The notes under the pieces are model-generated. The model saw only the letters and a program-made list of their open reading frames with translations. It was not told where the DNA came from and ran no database searches. Below, in pieces: positions 18,801 to 28,958 of a DNA stretch of 64,000 nucleotides; the first letter of the stretch is position 1; each line of letters starts with the position of its first letter. The translations under genes and the position numbers were made by a program. This stretch comes from Litorilituus lipolyticus (GTDB lineage Bacteria > Pseudomonadota > Gammaproteobacteria > Enterobacterales > Alteromonadaceae): assembly GCF_006439335.1 (NCBI RefSeq), contig NZ_SAWY01000040.1, positions 87,000 to 150,999 on the forward strand. The letters are read 5' to 3'.

Positions 18801-21800
18801 AGGCGTTAGTTAGGTTACAGCTACCAAATGTATTTGCAGCAGGAATTACTTCAACAGTTACCGCATCCGCAACCATAGCTGCATCAACGTCATAGCTATT
18901 AGAGGCTTCAGTTAATACCGCAACACCTAAACAGTTTTTATAGTTGTCAGTAACTACTAAACGATCACCATTTGCATGGTTTGATGATGTGTAGCTTTCA
19001 CCTAAACCTAATACTTGTAATGGGTTAGTGTAGTCAACTTGACCTGTTACACCATTAATAGCGTATACAGTTACTGGTGTATCTGTTGTATTCGTTAACG
19101 TAACACTTGCTGAAACGCTGGTATCATTAGCGTATTGGTATACTAAATCACAGCTACCAAACGTATTTGCAGCAGGTAATTCTTGTGCAGGAGGAGGTGT
19201 AGCTTGTGTATTTGCTGCAACCCAATCAACAAAGCCCGTACCATCTGTTTCAGCTACTTCTAATAATGCTGTTTGATATAGTGAAACATCAGAAGAACGT
19301 AGAGCTTGCGCAAGAGTTGCTACAGCATCAGGACGTTCAAGTCCTAGATATTGCATCGCAAAGTAGCTCCATGGATATAGATTTGTGAAGTCATAAGTTG
19401 CGTACAACACACTGTAAAGCGATGGGATATTTTCACCAATTACACTGTCTAAGTTACGTTTGTAACCTTCACCGTTAGCCATATATTCAGCCATACCTTC
19501 AGCCCATGACGTAGTATTGTCATGATATTGGAAAGCACCATATAAATTGTAACGACCATCTAAGTAGTGAGTATATTCATGCTCAAGGTTATAAACATCA
19601 CCTTCAGCGGCACATGAGTAACCAACCCAACTAGCAGGACACTGCATTGCATGAAAACGTGCAACATTACCATTTACTGAAGGATCGCCTTCTAAGTAAA
19701 TACCACCGTTATCGGTATTATGACCGAAGAAATCATAACCATATTGCTCATAATCTTCCGGAGTTGCATAAACAACAACTTCTAGCTTAACGTTAGTATC
19801 ATTAGCAACAGGTTGGTTACCTGTGTTGAAGAAGTTATGGAATTTATCACCAACAGCTGCCATTTTTTGACATGAACTATCTAATTGCGCTTGCGTCATT
19901 GCTTGTGCACGAATAGTTAAGTCAGCGGTACACTGATGAGTGATTGTTAATACGTCGTCTACTTGTAAAGCAGGTAAGCAGTAATCAGCTAGCGCATCAT
20001 TCGCATCACACGTACGACCCACGGCTTCAAGATACGTTGTACCTATTTCACGTTTTGCTGTTTCAACTGAGATATCTGCAATAACACTGTTATAAATTTC
20101 AATAACGATGCTATCGATACGCTCTTTGGTTGCATCATCAGCAATATTGCTAACATGACCTAGTGCTAAGAAGATATGTGCTAAGATCCATTTCTTATCA
20201 CTATCAGCATCCCAGCGTAAATCTAAGCCAGTCTCGCCTAAACCGTATGTACGTAATGCAGAGATAACTGAAAGCATATTATTATCAAAAGCAGCATCTA
20301 AAACACTATTTGATTTTGCTTCCCAAGCCATATCATACACAGCTTTTAATAACTGATGTGTGCTATAACCAAAGTTATCATTCGCATACGGGTTAGTTAA
20401 TTCAGAGTAATATTGAATTAAAGCTAATAAATGTGGAATGTGCTCTTCGAAAGCATCACTTGCTGGAGACAATGCTAAGTTTAACATTGCTGTAGCATAA
20501 CCTTCTTGGATCAAACCGGCAGGAGCTTCAGTTGAGTGGAAGTCAGTCATTTTCGCAACTGCATGTAAAGCATTGCTTAAACGAGTTACTTCGTCAGTAG
20601 TGAAATCATCCGTAGTACCATTGAACGAGTAGTTTCTTAAGAAGTAAACTAACTGATCAAGATCTGTACTAGTAAGGTCATCTTGTGCGGCTAAGAAATG
20701 AATAGCATCTGCAACATCACCAATTGGATCGTCTGCTCTGCTAGCAATAGCTGCCCAATCAGCCCATGAGCCAGCAATAATTTCATTTACTACATCTGCA
20801 AATTGACTTGATGAAGTTAATGTTGGAGCTGGAATAGTAACAACGACATTTTTATCAATAACTACATAATCGTCACTCCCGCTGTCGCCACCGCCAGTAT
20901 CACCACCACCGTCACCACCGCCAGTATCACCACCACCGTCACCACCGCCAGTATCACCACCACCGTCGTTAGTGTCATCCGTAACACTGAAAGTAACTTG
21001 ATCGTTGTTACCGAAAATACTGATGTATAAACGGCCAGCATTGGCTGTTAATGAAATACTTTCTTCTGTTGTACCTGCAGTTGCTGATGAAGCTATATAG
21101 GCATTATCATATGCCCAACCGCCAGTATTAACGTAAAGATCAGCTTCACCTGTACCACCCGTTGTACTGATTGTAAGGTTAGTGCCATCTGCTTCTACAT
21201 CTAAGTAATGGTATTGACCATTACCTGAAATACACTCTGTTTGGTTAAGTGTTAATGGGTAGCCTGTGGTTGTTTTGGCACCACACAAAACTGGCTCAGT
21301 CGTGTCACCACCACCGTCACCAGAACCGTCACCAGTTCCATCATCAGAGCCACTATCACCATTTAAGCTGAAAGTAACGCCTTGATGATTACCCATTAAT
21401 GAAATATAGAAGGTACCAGCATTTGCTGTAACGGATAATGATTCTTCAGTACCCGAATTTACAGAAGATGCAGTATAGCTGCTACGTGTGGCCCAAGAGC
21501 TAGAGTTAACGTAGATATCGGCTTCACCTGTACCACCTGCCGTAGTGATGGTAAGCTCAGTACCGTCTTCTTCGATTTCAGTACTAAAGTATAATCCGTT
21601 ACCAGAAGTACATCTTACTTCACCCAATGTTAATGTTGCATTTTCACTGCTAGGGTTTGAGCAAGGTTGTCCATCACCTGTGCCGCCGCCGTTATCATTG
21701 TTGGCGTTTGCATCTTTAACGTTAAGTGTAACTTGTTCATGGATACCAAAAACACTGATATACAAGCGACCAGCATGGGCTGTAACCGTTAGTGATTCTT

Positions 21801-22110
21801 CAGTACCTGAATTGTTTGTACGTTGAGTGTAGCTAGAGCTTGAAGCCCAGCCCGACGTGTTGACAAGAATATCAGCTTCACCAGTACCACCTGAGGTAGT
21901 AATTTCTAGTTCAGTGTTATTATTTTCAACATCGACGTAAAAATATAGACCGTTACCTGAAGTACATTCAGATTGGCCGACAGTTAGCGCACCACCTGTT
22001 GTTGTGGTGCTACCACAGAGTGGGGTATCACTTGCCTGAGCACTGTGTGATGCAAAAGCACCTGCTACAGCAATCGCGGTAAGCAACTTTTTAGCGACAG
22101 AATGTGTCAT
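15874..22110 (-). CDS. Giant secreted collagenase with two M9 catalytic units, PPC domains and VHL-like modules
   Basis: About 2078 residues, some 2.5 times a normal Vibrio-type M9 collagenase. Order: signal peptide ([20 protein letters not shown]); three PPC domains (about 27-380); Gly/Asp-rich linker; M9 unit 1 (about 430-975) with zinc motif HEYTH at 844-848 and third ligand Glu871 (WAEGMAEY); two copies of a module of about 110 residues (980-1090 and 1091-1190, '[13 protein letters not shown]...GDRLMVAD'), which resembles the VHL beta domain; a GSGD linker; a PPC domain; M9 unit 2 (about 1380-1950) with HEYVH 1797-1801 and Glu1826 (WSEGLGEY); a final PPC domain. Both units keep all zinc ligands and the catalytic Glu, so both may cut collagen or gelatin. 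The frame is open upstream to a TTG at 22149, but ATG 22110 with GGGAA before it starts the signal peptide. Confidence 0.9.
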   Translation of the reverse strand: MTHSVAKKLLTAIAVAGAFASHSAQASDTPLCGSTTTTGGALTVGQSECTSGNGLYFYVDVENNNTELEITTSGGTGEADILVNTSGWASSSSYTQRTNNSGTEESLTVTAHAGRLYISVFGIHEQVTLNVKDANANNDNGGGTGDGQPCSNPSSENATLTLGEVRCTSGNGLYFSTEIEEDGTELTITTAGGTGEADIYVNSSSWATRSSYTASSVNSGTEESLSVTANAGTFYISLMGNHQGVTFSLNGDSGSDDGTGDGSGDGGGDTTEPVLCGAKTTTGYPLTLNQTECISGNGQYHYLDVEADGTNLTISTTGGTGEADLYVNTGGWAYDNAYIASSATAGTTEESISLTANAGRLYISIFGNNDQVTFSVTDDTNDGGGDTGGGDGGGDTGGGDGGGDTGGGDSGSDDYVVIDKNVVVTIPAPTLTSSSQFADVVNEIIAGSWADWAAIASRADDPIGDVADAIHFLAAQDDLTSTDLDQLVYFLRNYSFNGTTDDFTTDEVTRLSNALHAVAKMTDFHSTEAPAGLIQEGYATAMLNLALSPASDAFEEHIPHLLALIQYYSELTNPYANDNFGYSTHQLLKAVYDMAWEAKSNSVLDAAFDNNMLSVISALRTYGLGETGLDLRWDADSDKKWILAHIFLALGHVSNIADDATKERIDSIVIEIYNSVIADISVETAKREIGTTYLEAVGRTCDANDALADYCLPALQVDDVLTITHQCTADLTIRAQAMTQAQLDSSCQKMAAVGDKFHNFFNTGNQPVANDTNVKLEVVVYATPEDYEQYGYDFFGHNTDNGGIYLEGDPSVNGNVARFHAMQCPASWVGYSCAAEGDVYNLEHEYTHYLDGRYNLYGAFQYHDNTTSWAEGMAEYMANGEGYKRNLDSVIGENIPSLYSVLYATYDFTNLYPWSYFAMQYLGLERPDAVATLAQALRSSDVSLYQTALLEVAETDGTGFVDWVAANTQATPPPAQELPAANTFGSCDLVYQYANDTSVSASVTLTNTTDTPVTVYAINGVTGQVDYTNPLQVLGLGESYTSSNHANGDRLVVTDNYKNCLGVAVLTEASNSYDVDAAMVADAVTVEVIPAANTFGSCNLTNAYTRSADGAEISITNTTDTPVNLYWVDVTTGEPNLDNNYQTLNNGDSYTADYWAQGDRLMVADSNNSCLGVAVLTEAVNTYVIDADSFTANDGSGDGSGDGSGDGSGDGSGDGSGDGSGDGSGDGSGDGSGDGSGNGSGDGDGSGDGSGDGTNPNVPTLPTNPGMCGADTLEEQELTFNQVECVNISGSSSYYIFVPGDNLEITMSTAGGTADLAIYTNGETWASTSNYENVSTSTGTGESVTLTANKGWLYVLLDANGGDADEVSFLVATDKTKFPTTGGGNEIPDDGFPTDATRFLGLNGDELVERIAISHPQNVSPIYNISGSDATQIYSEANMLAIANAINSRAPSYTGEDTTGLESLFYFLRGSFYVSFSHPDDVPEYTSAVKATIKTALRAFFNNGNAWITSEANGSVLKESLITVDSAGLGADFNDITIKVLTDYNADWKSSFNMNAAANAVFTTLFRAQWDDAMKAIFIADDSILDVLYDFQNTNRDMIGTDAEYVLLNAVNEMSRLYHIDELFPRVKSLVKAVLDSTSKDDDTRGLWIKAASMSDYYDRADCGYYNICGFAYTLEAETLAFNYKCSDSLKIRAQHMYNDQAAWICEVLGGQETNFHQILGTGYQPVADDNNQSLELVIFDSSDDYQTYAGQFFGINTNNGGMYLEGAPINEKNQARFIAYEAEWIKPEFHVWNLQHEYVHYLDGRFDLYGDFQLGMTVNTVWWSEGLGEYISQGDGNDYAISVGQSQDVALSEIFKNDYNSGQTRIYRWGYLAVRFMFENHRNDVNQILSLTRTGQYPEYQTYMDNIGTAYDNEFNDWLINGVVLGESNIVELGPNDEDSAASGTAGNWAGEPVTISTDFSPCEVNVAENAHDPENTTLITNQIVECINSSGGRASFFIRNEAGLSTRLRLSTTGGWGNADIMFKADGWPTAQDNDGYANGDGNWDSLEVQLNPDVYWHYITLDGEFGGVELRVTER
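18359..18532 (-). repeat. 12-bp tandem repeat encoding the GSGD linker
   Basis: CCAGAACCGTCA (plus strand) repeats in phase: twelve units run without a break from 18389 to 18532, with two more and a 6-bp half unit before them. It codes for Gly-Ser-Gly-Asp repeats that join the two halves of the collagenase. The near-identical DNA suggests recent expansion and likely copy-number change. Confidence 0.95.
20888..20968 (-). repeat. 27-bp tandem repeat encoding a DTGGGDGGG linker
   Basis: About three units of 27 bp (ccgccagtatcaccaccacc plus gtcacca) code for repeats of nine residues, DTGGGDGGG, between the N-terminal PPC domains and the first M9 unit. Confidence 0.88.
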
Positions 22111-22998
22111 ATAAGTTCCCGTTTTTTTACTAAGGGATAAGTTATGCAATACCTATCCGTTAATTTATTATTTTTATGTACTTTTGTGAGTTTCCTCTTT
22201 AACCGATTAATATCGATTTGCTAGAAAAGCGCTAGCATTGCATTGGTTACTAGTTAGCTGCTATTACCTTTCTCTTATGTGAAGGTATTAATTAGAAGCG
22301 ACTAATTACTGGAAAGTAGTTGCATCCTACAGACAGTTCCCAGCTTAATTCTTTTAATATCCATATGAAGAAGCAGTAACGGAGAGGCTTCTTATATTGC
22401 TACAAAATGTAACTGAATATTATTATTGTATGCAATATATTATAAATAATATTAATTGTATACATGCTGCTTATAACTTTTGCTATTTTTTTGTACGATT
22501 TTCCTGTTAAGTGAAGTGGGGATTTTCAAATTAATAAGAAATTCAATTGATTCCGGTCTTTTTTGATTGATTTGACTTAATTCTTTTAGGATTGTTAGGA
22601 TTAATAGTATAAATATTGTTTATATGTAAAATGAACTTCCTTACGTTAATTTGCTGTTTTTAATGTTGCAAAAATGTATATGTTTTTTGTGTTTTTTGAG
22701 TGATTTTTATTGTTGGTTTTAAAAGACAGGAATCTTTATATCTAACTGTTATTAGAGGTTAAGTTTTTAATGGACTGTTATTGTTTTGTAACTACGGCTA
22801 AAAAATAAAAATGGAGCATTTATACCATTTAGCATAAAGAGGTGATCACTTTCTTATACAGATTGGTTTCATACTAGTTAAATGAATGTGTATTGGTCTA
22901 TGTTTCAAGAGTTTTACCAAAATTATTTTAAGAAGTGGTATTTTTTGTAGAAAAGAAGCTTGTTTAATATGACTAAAGACAAAACTGAAAAGCGAAAT
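22111..22998. other. Gene-free AT-rich stretch upstream of the collagenase gene
   Basis: About 890 bases that must hold the collagenase promoter. I see no open frame worth calling, no riboswitch consensus and no clear operator; it is AT-rich with several T runs. A 25-codon ORF at 22969-23046 lacks a ribosome site and contains the terminator below. Confidence 0.5.
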
Positions 22999-23024
22999 AA
23001 AAAGCTAACGGCAGCTAGCTTTTT
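22999..23024 (-). terminator. Terminator of the proline-rich protein gene
   Basis: Perfect stem AAAAAGCTA (22999-23007) and TAGCTTTTT (23016-23024) with an 8-nt loop, just past the stop codon of the minus-strand gene at 23043. Confidence 0.82.
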
Positions 23025-23042
23025 AAAGAAGAATTTCGTTTT

Positions 23043-23459
23043 TTAGCCATTAGGCCCTACTGGTGGTGGTACATCGCTACCACGTTTATTTGAGGAATCT
23101 GATTCATGACCATGTTGATGGGCAGAATGATGGCTCGTTCTGTTACCATTTTTTCTAGGTGCTGGTGCAGGCGGAGGTGGTGGTAATCGTTCACCTGTCT
23201 CAGGGTTAATTTGTTTGCCAGAGTCATCAGCATAACCGTGCTCTACGGGTAAAGCTGCATGATTGACACTGGTGTTGTGTCTTGGCGGCGGCAAAGGCTG
23301 AGAGCTTTGATTTACTGGTTTCTTTGCTTGGGTTGAAACGGTTGTACTCGTCTCTTGTTTTTTTACTGTATTTTCATCTGAGTTGTTCACGCTATTAATA
23401 ATATATGCACCAGATGCAATCACGAGTATTGCTACAGCAATAGATTCTAACTTTGTCAT
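23043..23459 (-). CDS. Small proline- and histidine-rich membrane-anchored protein, unknown function
   Basis: A 138-residue protein. Residues 5-23 (ESIAVAILVIASGAYIINS) form one hydrophobic segment; the rest is a low-complexity, probably disordered tail with PLPPPRHN, the segment 'ETGERLPPPPPAPAPRKNG', and a His-rich stretch (SHHSAHQHGHES). The His cluster could bind metal, but nothing proves it. AGAGG precedes the ATG. No known family recognised; single gene between the collagenase and the trp operon. Confidence 0.65.
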   Translation of the reverse strand: MTKLESIAVAILVIASGAYIINSVNNSDENTVKKQETSTTVSTQAKKPVNQSSQPLPPPRHNTSVNHAALPVEHGYADDSGKQINPETGERLPPPPPAPAPRKNGNRTSHHSAHQHGHESDSSNKRGSDVPPPVGPNG

Positions 23460-23733
23460 AAAACCTCTTTATAAATATGAACAGTTTTTTATTAAGCTAG
23501 CATGCTTTTAATCAAGGCTCAATAATTAAGCAGTTAAGAAAAATACTTTAAATTCTGTTGCTTACAGAGTAGTGCTCTACTTTGTTTAGTTAAAGTATAT
23601 TGTATTCAATAGCTTGGGCTGAATTTGGTTTTTCTCAATATGCAAAAATATTTCTTAAAAAAACTTCACGAATAGCAGTTTTGTGCAAGGGAGAATGACA
23701 TAAAATTGTCTTTGGAAATGTTTCTAGATAGAA
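23460..23733. other. Gene-free stretch before the trp operon terminator
   Basis: Promoter side of the small proline-rich gene. AT-rich; nothing else seen. Confidence 0.4.
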
Positions 23734-23761
23734 AATGAGGAGTAAATAATTACTCCTCATT
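23734..23761 (-). terminator. Terminator of the trp operon
   Basis: Perfect inverted repeat AATGAGGAGTA (23734-23744) and TACTCCTCATT (23751-23761); on the minus strand it is followed by TTTTC. It lies about 70 bases after the trpA stop. Confidence 0.82.
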
Positions 23762-23831
23762 CGTTTAACGAGTTTAGTGTGCTTTATAAATAGATTCGTT
23801 AAGGTGTAATAATTTACTTATTTTGCCTCTA

Positions 23832-24665
23832 TTACAAGCAAGCGGCTTTCATGTCACTTACAAAAGTTGATAGTTCAACTAACATTTGTTCATTATTGTT
23901 TAGATTTTCCTCGATGATCTTAACCACAGCAGAGCCACTGATTGCACCTGCCGCACCAGCCGCTAACGCGTCTTTTACTTGGGCTGGAGAAGATATACCA
24001 AAGCCAACGATTGGTGGTGCTGCGCTGTATTTCTCAAGAGAGTTTATTAATCGTTTGGCAGATGATTCAGGCGTTAAAGCACCACTATCAACGCCAGTAA
24101 CACCTGCACGACTTAGAATATAAGTATAGCCAGCACCAAATTCAGCAACATGCTTTAAGGTTTCTTCGCTGGCGTTAGGCGGAGCGATAAAAATCGGGGC
24201 AATATTGTGCTTCATTGCTGCTTCTCTAAAAGGTTTACTTTCTCTGATAGGCACGTCGGCAATCAGTACAGAGTCGACACCAGCAGCACTCATATCTTGG
24301 TAGAATTTTTCAATACCACGAGCAAAAACTAAGTTACCGTAAAGCAATAAACCAATTGGAATGTGCGGTGCATATTCTCTAACTTGTTTTAAAATATCTA
24401 TACAAATATCGGTATTAATACCGGAATTTAATGCTCGAAGACCTGCCATTTGTATGGTTACACCATCAGCACTTGGATCAGAAAAAGGAATGCCAAGTTC
24501 AAGTGCGTCAGCGCCAGCGTCAATTAAGCTTTTAATAATGGCGAGTGATTGCTCTGCATTAGGATCGCCTATAGTAACAAACGGAATAAATGCTGCTTGA
24601 TTTTTCTCTTTGAGCAAGTCAAAGGATGCTTGGTAGCGTGCGCCCACGGTTTTATTTGTTGTCAT
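23832..24665 (-). CDS. trpA: Tryptophan synthase alpha chain
   Basis: A 277-residue TIM barrel that cleaves indole-3-glycerol phosphate to indole, which passes through a tunnel to TrpB. The catalytic pair is present: Glu56 ([12 protein letters not shown]) and Asp67 (PSADG), spaced 11 residues as in the Salmonella enzyme (Glu49/Asp60). '[28 protein letters not shown]' is the C-terminal phosphate-binding part. Its ATG overlaps the trpB stop by one base, which points to translational coupling. Last gene of the operon, followed by a terminator. Confidence 0.97.
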   Translation of the reverse strand: MTTNKTVGARYQASFDLLKEKNQAAFIPFVTIGDPNAEQSLAIIKSLIDAGADALELGIPFSDPSADGVTIQMAGLRALNSGINTDICIDILKQVREYAPHIPIGLLLYGNLVFARGIEKFYQDMSAAGVDSVLIADVPIRESKPFREAAMKHNIAPIFIAPPNASEETLKHVAEFGAGYTYILSRAGVTGVDSGALTPESSAKRLINSLEKYSAAPPIVGFGISSPAQVKDALAAGAAGAISGSAVVKIIEENLNNNEQMLVELSTFVSDMKAACL

Positions 24666-25888
24666 TATACTTCTCCTTGTGCAGAAAGTACTGTGTGTAC
24701 GTGGGCCAAGTCTTTGTCACCACGACCAGAAAGATTCACTAAATAAATGGTTTCTTCTGTTGCAGCTTCAGCCATTTTTAAAGCTTGTGCTAAGGCATGG
24801 GAAGACTCTAATGCAGGAATAATTCCTTCATTTTTAGCTAATGTTTGAAAGGCTGTTAATGCCTCATCATCATTAATCGGTACATACTGTGCTCTACCTG
24901 TTTCTTTTAAATGAGCATGTTGAGGGCCAACCGCAGGATAATCTAAACCGGCAGATATTGAGTATGACTCATTTATCTGTCCATATTGATCTTGCATGAT
25001 ATAGGTGTAATTACCGTGTAACATACCTTTACTGCCAGCTGCTAATGTTGCGCCATGCTGGTCAGTATCTATACCTTTGCCACCAGCTTCAACACCGATC
25101 AATTTAACGTCTTCTTCTTTAATGAAATCTTGGAACATACCAATTGCGTTTGAACCGCCACCGACTGCAGCGATTACGTAATCAGGTAACCGTCCTTCTT
25201 CAGCCAAAAACTGTGATTTAGCTTCAATACCAATCATTTTCTGAAACTCTCTTACTATGGTTGGGAACGGATGAGGTCCTGCGGCAGTCCCCAATAAATA
25301 ATGAGCATCTTCATAATTAGCGGACCAATCTCTTAATGCTTCATTTACGGCATCTTTTAACGTACCAGAGCCGGCAGTCACAGGGATGACTTCAGCGCCC
25401 ATTAGTTTCATTCTAAAGACATTAGGTTGTTGTCTTTCACAATCAACAGCGCCCATATAAACGCGACATTTTAATCCTAACAGTGAACAGGCGATAGCTG
25501 TTGCTACGCCGTGCTGTCCAGCACCAGTTTCGGCAATGATTTCGGTTTTGCCCATGCGTTTTGCAAGTAAGGCTTGCCCCAATACTTGGTTAGTTTTATG
25601 TGCGCCACCGTGCAGTAAATCTTCACGTTTTAGGTATATTTTTGCTAATGGGTTTTTAACGATATTGCGACAGCAAGTAAGCGGAGTAGGGCGACCAGCA
25701 TACTTGGTTAATAAATTATTAAATTCAGTGAGAAAGGCTTCATCATTTTGTGAATCCAAAAAAGCTTGCTCTAATTGCTCCAATGCAGGAACAAGAAGCT
25801 CACCAACGAACATACCGCCAAACTCGCCAAAGTAGGCAGGCAATGTTGTTTTTTCTGTACTCGTAGTTTTATTTGTATCGTGTTGCAT
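24665..25888 (-). CDS. trpB: Tryptophan synthase beta chain
   Basis: A 407-residue PLP enzyme that joins indole and serine to tryptophan. The PLP lysine is Lys98 (HGGAHKTNQ), with the phosphate-binding GGGSNAIG loop and ETGAGQHG. The frame is open to a GTG at 25933 inside trpCF, but the ATG at 25888 has AGGA upstream and gives the expected N-terminus just before '[15 protein letters not shown]'. It begins one base after the trpCF stop codon. Confidence 0.97.
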   Translation of the reverse strand: MQHDTNKTTSTEKTTLPAYFGEFGGMFVGELLVPALEQLEQAFLDSQNDEAFLTEFNNLLTKYAGRPTPLTCCRNIVKNPLAKIYLKREDLLHGGAHKTNQVLGQALLAKRMGKTEIIAETGAGQHGVATAIACSLLGLKCRVYMGAVDCERQQPNVFRMKLMGAEVIPVTAGSGTLKDAVNEALRDWSANYEDAHYLLGTAAGPHPFPTIVREFQKMIGIEAKSQFLAEEGRLPDYVIAAVGGGSNAIGMFQDFIKEEDVKLIGVEAGGKGIDTDQHGATLAAGSKGMLHGNYTYIMQDQYGQINESYSISAGLDYPAVGPQHAHLKETGRAQYVPINDDEALTAFQTLAKNEGIIPALESSHALAQALKMAEAATEETIYLVNLSGRGDKDLAHVHTVLSAQGEV

Positions 25889-25889
25889 A

Positions 25890-27311
25890 TTAATAATTCC
25901 TAATGTGAGTGAAAACGGTTTGGAGTTTGTCACTCGATTTTATGCCTGGACTCGTTTCAACACCTGAGTTGAGATCTAAACCAAACAAGTCTAATTCAGT
26001 TAATTGGTTTAAGGCTGAGTCAATATTTTCTTCGTTCAGCCCACCAGCTAATAAGCTATTTGATAAATTTTGTGCTGTTTCAGCAAGTGTTTGCCAGTTA
26101 AATGGTTTGCCACTACCTGGCGATTTACCATCAAGTACATGATGCTCAACTTTCTCGCTTAACGTTGGTACTTGTTCAATTACAGCATTAGCTTGCCAAA
26201 TTTGGCATTGCTGTTGATTATTATCATTCAGTTGTCTTCTTAAACTCGTGATGTATTGCTCATCTTCGTCCCCATGTAATTGCACTGCAGATAAGTTAAG
26301 TGTCTTAACTAAATCAACAATGGCTTGACGTTGATGATTTACAAATACACCGACATATTCTAATTTACTGAGTGATTGATCATTCACGATCTCAAGAGCT
26401 TGATTTTGTGTGACGCATCGAGGAGATTTTTCAGCGAATATTAAACCACCATAACGGGCACCAGCATTGGCTGATTCGTGAGCAAATTGTGCAGCAGTTA
26501 AACCGCAAACTTTGTTATTCCCAAAAATAAGCTTTCTACAGGCTAAATCGATATCATTGTATGGATTATTATCCATTGCCATTAATGAACTACCCACTAA
26601 AAAACCATCAACAGCAGGTGCGAGCTCACGTACTTGTGCGTTAGTATAAATACCTGATTCAGAAATAATAATACGGTCATCAGGTATGCTGGGAGCAAAA
26701 TCAAAAGTACGAGAAATATCAGTACTTAAATCTCTTAAATTACGATTATTGATGCCGATAAGCTTTGCACCTAAATCAATTGCTCGAAGCTTTTCTTCTT
26801 CATTAGATATTTCCGTTAAAATAGCCAAGTTATATTGCTCAGCCACTTTAGCTAAAGCAAGGTATTCCTCATCGCTTAGCACGCTTAACATAAGTAATAT
26901 CGCATCAGCCCCATAATGCCTTGCAAGATAGACTTGGTAAGTATCAATAAAAAAGTCTTTATTTAACACAGGACAAGAAACGGTATTACAAACAATTTGC
27001 AAGTAATCAAAAGTTCCTTGAAAATATTTTTCATCGGTTAGTACCGAAATGGCTGAAGCATATTTATCATAGGTTTGGCATATACTTTTTACATCAAAAT
27101 CAGGCCTGATTAGCCCTTTAGAGGGAGAGGCTTTTTTACATTCTAAAATAAAGCCTGCTTCAGGTTTATCTTCAGTGCGACGTAAAGCTTGGTACATGTC
27201 CTTTTGAGTGGGCACTAGCTCATCAATAAAACTTTCAAGGGGCTTAGTTTTTTTTAGGGCGTCAATTTCAATACGCTTATCTGCCACTATTTTTTGTAAA
27301 ATATTAGCCAT
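25890..27311 (-). CDS. trpCF: Bifunctional indole-3-glycerol phosphate synthase / phosphoribosylanthranilate isomerase
   Basis: A 473-residue fusion of two TIM barrels. Residues 1 to about 255 are TrpC ([47 protein letters not shown]); about 256-473 are TrpF ([55 protein letters not shown]). The fused form is the one seen in enterobacteria, vibrios and Alteromonadales. Its ATG overlaps the trpD stop by one base. Catalyses two successive steps between phosphoribosyl anthranilate and indole-3-glycerol phosphate. Confidence 0.96.
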   Translation of the reverse strand: MANILQKIVADKRIEIDALKKTKPLESFIDELVPTQKDMYQALRRTEDKPEAGFILECKKASPSKGLIRPDFDVKSICQTYDKYASAISVLTDEKYFQGTFDYLQIVCNTVSCPVLNKDFFIDTYQVYLARHYGADAILLMLSVLSDEEYLALAKVAEQYNLAILTEISNEEEKLRAIDLGAKLIGINNRNLRDLSTDISRTFDFAPSIPDDRIIISESGIYTNAQVRELAPAVDGFLVGSSLMAMDNNPYNDIDLACRKLIFGNNKVCGLTAAQFAHESANAGARYGGLIFAEKSPRCVTQNQALEIVNDQSLSKLEYVGVFVNHQRQAIVDLVKTLNLSAVQLHGDEDEQYITSLRRQLNDNNQQQCQIWQANAVIEQVPTLSEKVEHHVLDGKSPGSGKPFNWQTLAETAQNLSNSLLAGGLNEENIDSALNQLTELDLFGLDLNSGVETSPGIKSSDKLQTVFTHIRNY

Positions 27312-28330
27312 TATTGTGTTGCTCCTTCATTAGATAGCGCCACTAACTGCTCTAAAGTCTCTAAACCTTTGCCTGAAGCCAGCACTTGGCTTGCTATTTC
27401 TTGGGCAGTTTTAAGGCAATCTGCTTTGCCATGTAAATAAAGTAATGAAGCACAGTTAATCACAACGGCAGCATTGTGTGCTGCTTCACCCTTGCCTGAT
27501 AAAATCGCTTTAATAATGTCAGCATTTTCTTGCGGCGTTCCGCCTTTTATCGCTTCTAGCGGATAACTATCAAGGCCAAAATCTTCTGGCGTGATGGTGC
27601 GCTCAATAAGCTCGCCTTGATCAATTTCAATTAATCGCGTTTCTCCGTGTAAGGCGATTTCATCTAAGCCACTACCATGCACAACAAAGGCACGCTCTAC
27701 ACCTGTTAGTAATAAAGCCTGGGCTATAGTTTGTAGTAAATCAGGAGTGTAAACGCCTAATAACATCACTTTAGGCTGCGCTGGGTTAACTAAAGGGCCA
27801 AGGATATTAAACAGTGTTCTAACCCCCATTGCTTTTCTAACGGGCGCTGCATGTTTAAAACCAGAATGATAAGCAGGTGCATATAAAAAGCATAGGTTGG
27901 CTTTAGCAAGACAATTACTGGCTGTTTCAGGCGTCATCATTAAATTAACCCCAAAAGCTTCAAGTAAATCAGCAGAGCCAGACATACTTGAAACGCTACG
28001 GTTACCATGCTTCGCCATTTTTATGCCACAGGCTGCTGCTAAAATTGCAGCCGTTGTTGAAATATTAATAGTGTTTGCACCATCTCCGCCTGTACCAACA
28101 CAATCTGATACATGTTCTACTTGCGCTGGAAAACTCGTAGCGGCTTCTCTAATGGCTACTGCGGCACCCGCGATTTCTTCGGGAGTTTCACCTTTAATTT
28201 TTAAAGCGGTTAGTACGCTGCCTAATAATGCAGGTTCAATATTACCGTGCAATACCTCTCTAAAAAATGTATGGCTTTGTGTCTGAGAAAGGTTTTTACC
28301 GTCGATTAATAAATTTAAAGTACTCATCAT
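27311..28330 (-). CDS. trpD: Anthranilate phosphoribosyltransferase
   Basis: A 339-residue enzyme of the glycosyltransferase family 3/TrpD fold. It transfers phosphoribose from PRPP to anthranilate. Visible motifs: CVGTGGDGANTINIST (PRPP loop), KHGNRSVSS (anthranilate site), RTLFNILGPLVNP and VHGSGLDEI. Two ATGs in a row (28330 and 28327) overlap the trpG stop, so the exact first residue is open, though the effect is one Met. Confidence 0.97.
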   Translation of the reverse strand: MMSTLNLLIDGKNLSQTQSHTFFREVLHGNIEPALLGSVLTALKIKGETPEEIAGAAVAIREAATSFPAQVEHVSDCVGTGGDGANTINISTTAAILAAACGIKMAKHGNRSVSSMSGSADLLEAFGVNLMMTPETASNCLAKANLCFLYAPAYHSGFKHAAPVRKAMGVRTLFNILGPLVNPAQPKVMLLGVYTPDLLQTIAQALLLTGVERAFVVHGSGLDEIALHGETRLIEIDQGELIERTITPEDFGLDSYPLEAIKGGTPQENADIIKAILSGKGEAAHNAAVVINCASLLYLHGKADCLKTAQEIASQVLASGKGLETLEQLVALSNEGATQ

Positions 28331-28956
28331 ACGTTCTCTGTGTTTAAGACTTGGCTGATTTTATGTTGCTTTAAGTAATCAATACTTTGCGCCAATAACG
28401 TTGAGCCGAAGGTGGTTAAAATAGATTCAGGGTGAAATTGGTACGCTAATACGCCATCATCATGATGGCAAATAGCCATAGGCATTTGCTGGAAATGAGC
28501 AATAACATCGAGTTGCTTAGGAACATCGATACCCACTAGTGAATGATATCTAGCTACTGGCAGTGGATTAATGATATTAGTAAATGCACCTTCTGCGTTA
28601 TGTTCAATTGATGAAGCTTTGCCATGAACTATTTCTTCCGCGCGGCCAACTTTGCCACCGTAATGTTCAATTATCGCTTGATGACCTAAGCAAATACCTA
28701 GCATAGGGACCTTACCTGCGCAAAGTTTGATAAGCTCCATCAAACAACCTGCATTTTTAGGCTCGCCCGGACCAGGTGATAAAACTAGCATCACAGGCTC
28801 ATTAGTCTCTTTGATATGTGCCGTAATTTTTCTGAAAATAAATTCAGCGCTTAACGTATGTCGGTAAACTGTTGGCTGATAGCCAAGGCATTGAAATTCA
28901 TCAACTAAGTTATAAGTAAATGAGTCTAAGTTATCTAACATAAATAATTTAGTCAT
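28327..28956 (-). CDS. trpG: Anthranilate synthase, glutamine amidotransferase subunit
   Basis: A 209-residue class I glutamine amidotransferase that feeds ammonia to TrpE. Triad: Cys89 (GICLGHQAI), His175 and Glu177 (FHPESI); PGPGEP oxyanion loop. It is a free-standing subunit, not fused to TrpD as in Escherichia coli. It starts two bases after the trpE stop codon. Confidence 0.96.
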   Translation of the reverse strand: MTKLFMLDNLDSFTYNLVDEFQCLGYQPTVYRHTLSAEFIFRKITAHIKETNEPVMLVLSPGPGEPKNAGCLMELIKLCAGKVPMLGICLGHQAIIEHYGGKVGRAEEIVHGKASSIEHNAEGAFTNIINPLPVARYHSLVGIDVPKQLDVIAHFQQMPMAICHHDDGVLAYQFHPESILTTFGSTLLAQSIDYLKQHKISQVLNTENV

Positions 28957-28958
28957 GA

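Noticed and set aside
22111..22998. GEMM riboswitch upstream of the collagenase gene
   Set aside because: I looked because such riboswitches often precede secreted-enzyme genes; the tetraloop, receptor and GACGCAAA core are not there.
22969..23046. 25-codon ORF starting MTKDKTEKRNKK
   Set aside because: No ribosome site; it spans the terminator of the opposite gene.
25889..25933. GTG start of trpB inside trpCF
   Set aside because: The ATG at 25888 has AGGA upstream and gives the normal TrpB N-terminus.
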